A stretch of 64,000 bases of DNA from contig JAYKKM010000199.1 of NCBI GenBank assembly GCA_035772405.1, positions 782,501-846,500 on the forward strand, given 5' to 3'. The notes under the pieces were generated by a model. That model had not been told where the DNA came from and made no database searches. It saw only the letters and a list, made by a program, of their open reading frames with translations. A program made the translations under genes and the position numbers. This DNA comes from Chrysogorgia sp. JL179-B06 (taxonomy: Eukaryota; Cnidaria; Anthozoa; Scleralcyonacea; Chrysogorgiidae). Position 1 is the first letter of the stretch, and each line of letters starts with the position of its first letter. This document shows, piece after piece, positions 61,130 through 64,000 of the stretch.

Positions 61130-61345
61130 GTAGTCTTAATATTCGGCTTCATATTTCTCGTGTTTGTCTGTTTTTTTTGTTACGTCGAGAAGACAGATGT
61201 AATTATGCGTGGGCTTTTCAGATGAATCGTAGTCGGAAAAAAAATCATTTACAAGACCTGTAAAAAAAAAAAAAAAAACCCCCCGCAAACATAATGCAAA
61301 GATTCTCTCCAGGATAAGCTGGATGAGGAGAAACACAGATTAGAG
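61130..61345. repeat. Third copy of the dispersed 9.5-kb repeat (SCFD1 intron 12)
   Basis: It shares TACGTCGAGA, GCGTGGGC, GAATCGTAGTC and GCAAAGATTCTCTCCA with 9430-9620. An A17 and C6 run interrupts it near 61262-61285. It directly abuts the second telomere-like array. Confidence 0.65.
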
Positions 61346-61357
61346 CTAGAAAAACCT

Positions 61358-64000
61358 GAACCTAATCCTGAACCTAATCCTGAACCTAATCCTGAACCTA
61401 ATCCTGAACCTAATCCTGAAACCTAATCCTGTAACCTAATCCCTGAGACCTAATCCTGTAACTAATCCTGAACCCTAATCCTGTAACCTAATCTCTGAAC
61501 CTAATCCTGAACCTAATCATGAACCTAATCCTTCGAACCTAATTCCTGAACCTAATCCTGAACCATAATCCTGAACCTAATCCTGAACCTAATCCTGAAC
61601 CTAAATCCTTGAACCTAATCCTTGAACCTAATCCTGAACCTAATCCTAGACCTTCAATCCTGAACCTAATCCTTGAAACCTAATCCTGTAACCTAATCCT
61701 GAACCTAATCCTGAACCTAATCCTGAACCTAATCCTGAACCTAATCCCTGAACGCTAATCCTGAACCTAATCCTGAACCTAATCCTGAAACCTATTCCTG
61801 AACCTAATCCTGAACCATAATCCTGAACCTAAATCCTGTACCTAATCCTGAACCTAATTCCTGAAACCTAAATCCCCTGGAACCTAATCCTGAACCTGAA
61901 TCCTGAACCTGAATCACTGAACCTAATCCTGAACCTAATCCTGAACCTAATCTCTGTAACCTAATCCTGAACCTAATCCCGAACCTAATCCTGAACCTAT
62001 TCCTGAACCTAATCCTGAACCTTTATCCTGAACCTAATCTTGAACCTAATCCTGAACCTAATCCCTGAACCTAATCCTGAACATAATCCTGAACCTAATC
62101 CTGAACCGTAATCCTGAACCATAATCCTGAACCTATCCTGAACCTAATCCTTAGAACCTAATCCTGAACCTAATCTCTGGAACCTAATCCTAGAATCCTA
62201 AATCCTGAACCTAATCCTGAACCTTAATCCTGAAAACCTAATCCGTGAACCTAATCCCTGAACCTAATCCTGAACCTAAGAGCCTGAACCTAATCCTGAA
62301 CCTAATCCTGAACCTAATCCCTGAACCTAATCCTGAAACCTAATCCTGAACCTAATCCTGAACCTAATCCTGAAACTCTAATTCCTGAACCTAATCCTGA
62401 ACCTAATCCTGAACCTAATCCTGAGAACCTAATTCCTGAACCTAATCCTCTAACCTAATCCCTTGAACCTAATCCAGAACCTAATCCTGAACCTAATCCA
62501 GAACCTAATCCAGAACCTAATCCAGAATCCTAAATCCAGAACCTAATCCAGAACACTAATCCAGAACCTAATCCCAGAAACCTAATCCAAACCTAATCCT
62601 GAACCTAATCCTGAACCTTAATCCTGAACCTATCACATCCTGAACCTAATCCTGAACCTAATCCTGAATCCTAATCCTGAAGCCTAATCCTGAACCTAAT
62701 CCTGAACCTAATCCTGAACCTAATCCTGAACCTAATCCTGAAATCCTAATCCTGGAACCTAATCCTGAACCTAATCCTGAAACCCTAATCCTAGAACCTA
62801 ATCCTGAACCTAATCCTGAACCTAATCCTGAACCTTAATCCTGAACCTAATCCTGAACCTAATCCTGAACCTAATCCTGAACCTAATCCTGAACCTTAGA
62901 TCCTGAACCTAATCCTGAACCTAATCCTGAAACCTAATCCTGAACCTTAATCACTGAACCTAATCCTGAACCTAATCCTGAACCTAATCCTGAACCTAAA
63001 TCCTGAACCTAATCCTGAACCTAATCCTGAACCTAATCCCTAGAACCTAAATCCCTGAACCTAATCCTGAACCTACATCCATTAACCTAATCCTGAAGCC
63101 TAATCCTGAACCTAATCCTGAACCTCAATCCTGAAAACCATAATGCATGAACCTAATCCTGGAACCTAATCCTGAATCCTAATCCTGAACCTAATCCTGA
63201 ACCTAATCCTGAACCTAATCCTGAACCTAATCCTGAACCTAATCCCTGAACCTAATCCTGAACCTAATCCTGAATCACTAATCCTGAACCTAATCCTGAA
63301 CCATAATCCTGAACCTAATCCTGAACCTAATCCGTGAAACCTAATCCTGAACCTAATCTCTGAACCTAATTCACTGAACCTATATACCACTGAACACTAA
63401 TCCAGAACCTCAATCCTGAAGCCTAATCCTGAACCTAATCCGTGAACCTAATCCTGAACCTAATCCTGGAACCTAATCCTGAACCTAATCCTGGAAACCT
63501 AATCCTGAACCTAAACCATGAACACTAATCCCTGAACCTAATCCTGAACCTAATCCTGAACCTAATCCTGAACACTAATCCTGAACCGTGAATCCTGAAC
63601 CTAATCCTGAAACCCTAATTCCTGAACACTTTAATCCTGAACCTAATCCTGTAAACCTAATTCCTGGACCTAATGCCTGAACCTAATCCTTAACCTAATC
63701 TCAAGAACTCCTAATCCTTGGAACCTAATCCTGAACCTAAATCCATGAACCTAATCCTGGAACCTAATCTCAGTACCTAATCCTGAACCTAATCAGGAAC
63801 CTAATCTCTGAACTTTCTAATCCCTGAAACCTAATCCTGAACCTGAATCCTGAACCTAATCCTGAACCTAATCCTGAACCTAATCCTGAACTCTAATCCT
63901 GAACCATAATCCCTGAACCTAATCCTTGAACCAAATCCTGAACCTAATCCTGAAACTCTAATCCTGAACCTAATCCAAGAACCTAATCGCAGAACCTAAT
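61358..64000. repeat. Degenerate 12-bp satellite (CCTAATCCTGAA)n, continues past window
   Basis: More than 200 units of CCTAATCCTGAA. The complement TTCAGGATTAGG differs by one base from the TTTAGGATTAGG unit of the array at 57.7 kb, which runs in the opposite orientation. Single-base insertions (CCCTGAA, TGAAACC, TGTAACC) are very frequent, far more than in the first array. The right end is not reached. Confidence 0.95.

Noticed and set aside
61358..64000. A chromosome end (telomere)
   Set aside because: The unit is a 12-bp variant, not TTAGGG; SCFD1 must continue beyond the window.

Overview
The window is a eukaryotic, intron-rich, AT-rich animal nuclear sequence. Split genes with GT/AG introns, clear metazoan orthologues, and a dense load of short palindromic DNA transposons, LINE tails and TTAGGG-like tracts point to an invertebrate. 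Several repeat styles recall anthozoan cnidarians (coral or anemone), but that assignment is an inference and no marker here proves it.

Three conserved genes fill the right half. ACTR2/Arp2 lies on the minus strand (28324-35363) with ten exons, all readable. WDR20 lies on the minus strand (37832-41196) with three exons. SCFD1/SLY1 lies on the plus strand (41662 to 60687 and onward past the window edge); twelve exons are visible and encode about the first 358 residues. WDR20 and SCFD1 are head to head, with 465 bp between their start codons. That gap holds an NRF1-like palindrome and a YY1-like site over the SCFD1 start. A DM-domain (DMRT) exon lies near the left end (2572-2995, minus).

The left half (about 1-28 kb) is mostly repeats: a TIR element rich in GGCCT (57-1044), a Tigger-like remnant with a HIRAN-domain ORF (about 4495-5640), an 18-bp minisatellite (5844-7110), a LINE tail (7437-7885), many palindromic MITEs, and a Tigger/pogo transposase (13.5-16.5 kb) split by an 811-bp hAT-like element with an exact 8-bp target duplication. 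Between these lie long AT-rich stretches where I recognise no gene.

The SCFD1 introns are unusually rich in repeats: an 88-bp minisatellite block, several nested MITEs, a LINE tail, a 0.8-kb GAY triplet tract, and two long 12-bp telomere-like arrays in opposite orientation (57.7-59.4 kb and 61.36 kb to the end).

The most interesting structural pattern is that telomere-like (TTAGGG-variant) tracts repeatedly sit inside terminal-inverted-repeat elements. The largest array lies inside a 3.2-kb element bracketed by inverted repeats and a perfect 8-bp target duplication.

Two conserved exons (ACTR2 exon 9 and SCFD1 exon 12) carry small frame disruptions. Residual assembly indels are the likeliest cause.
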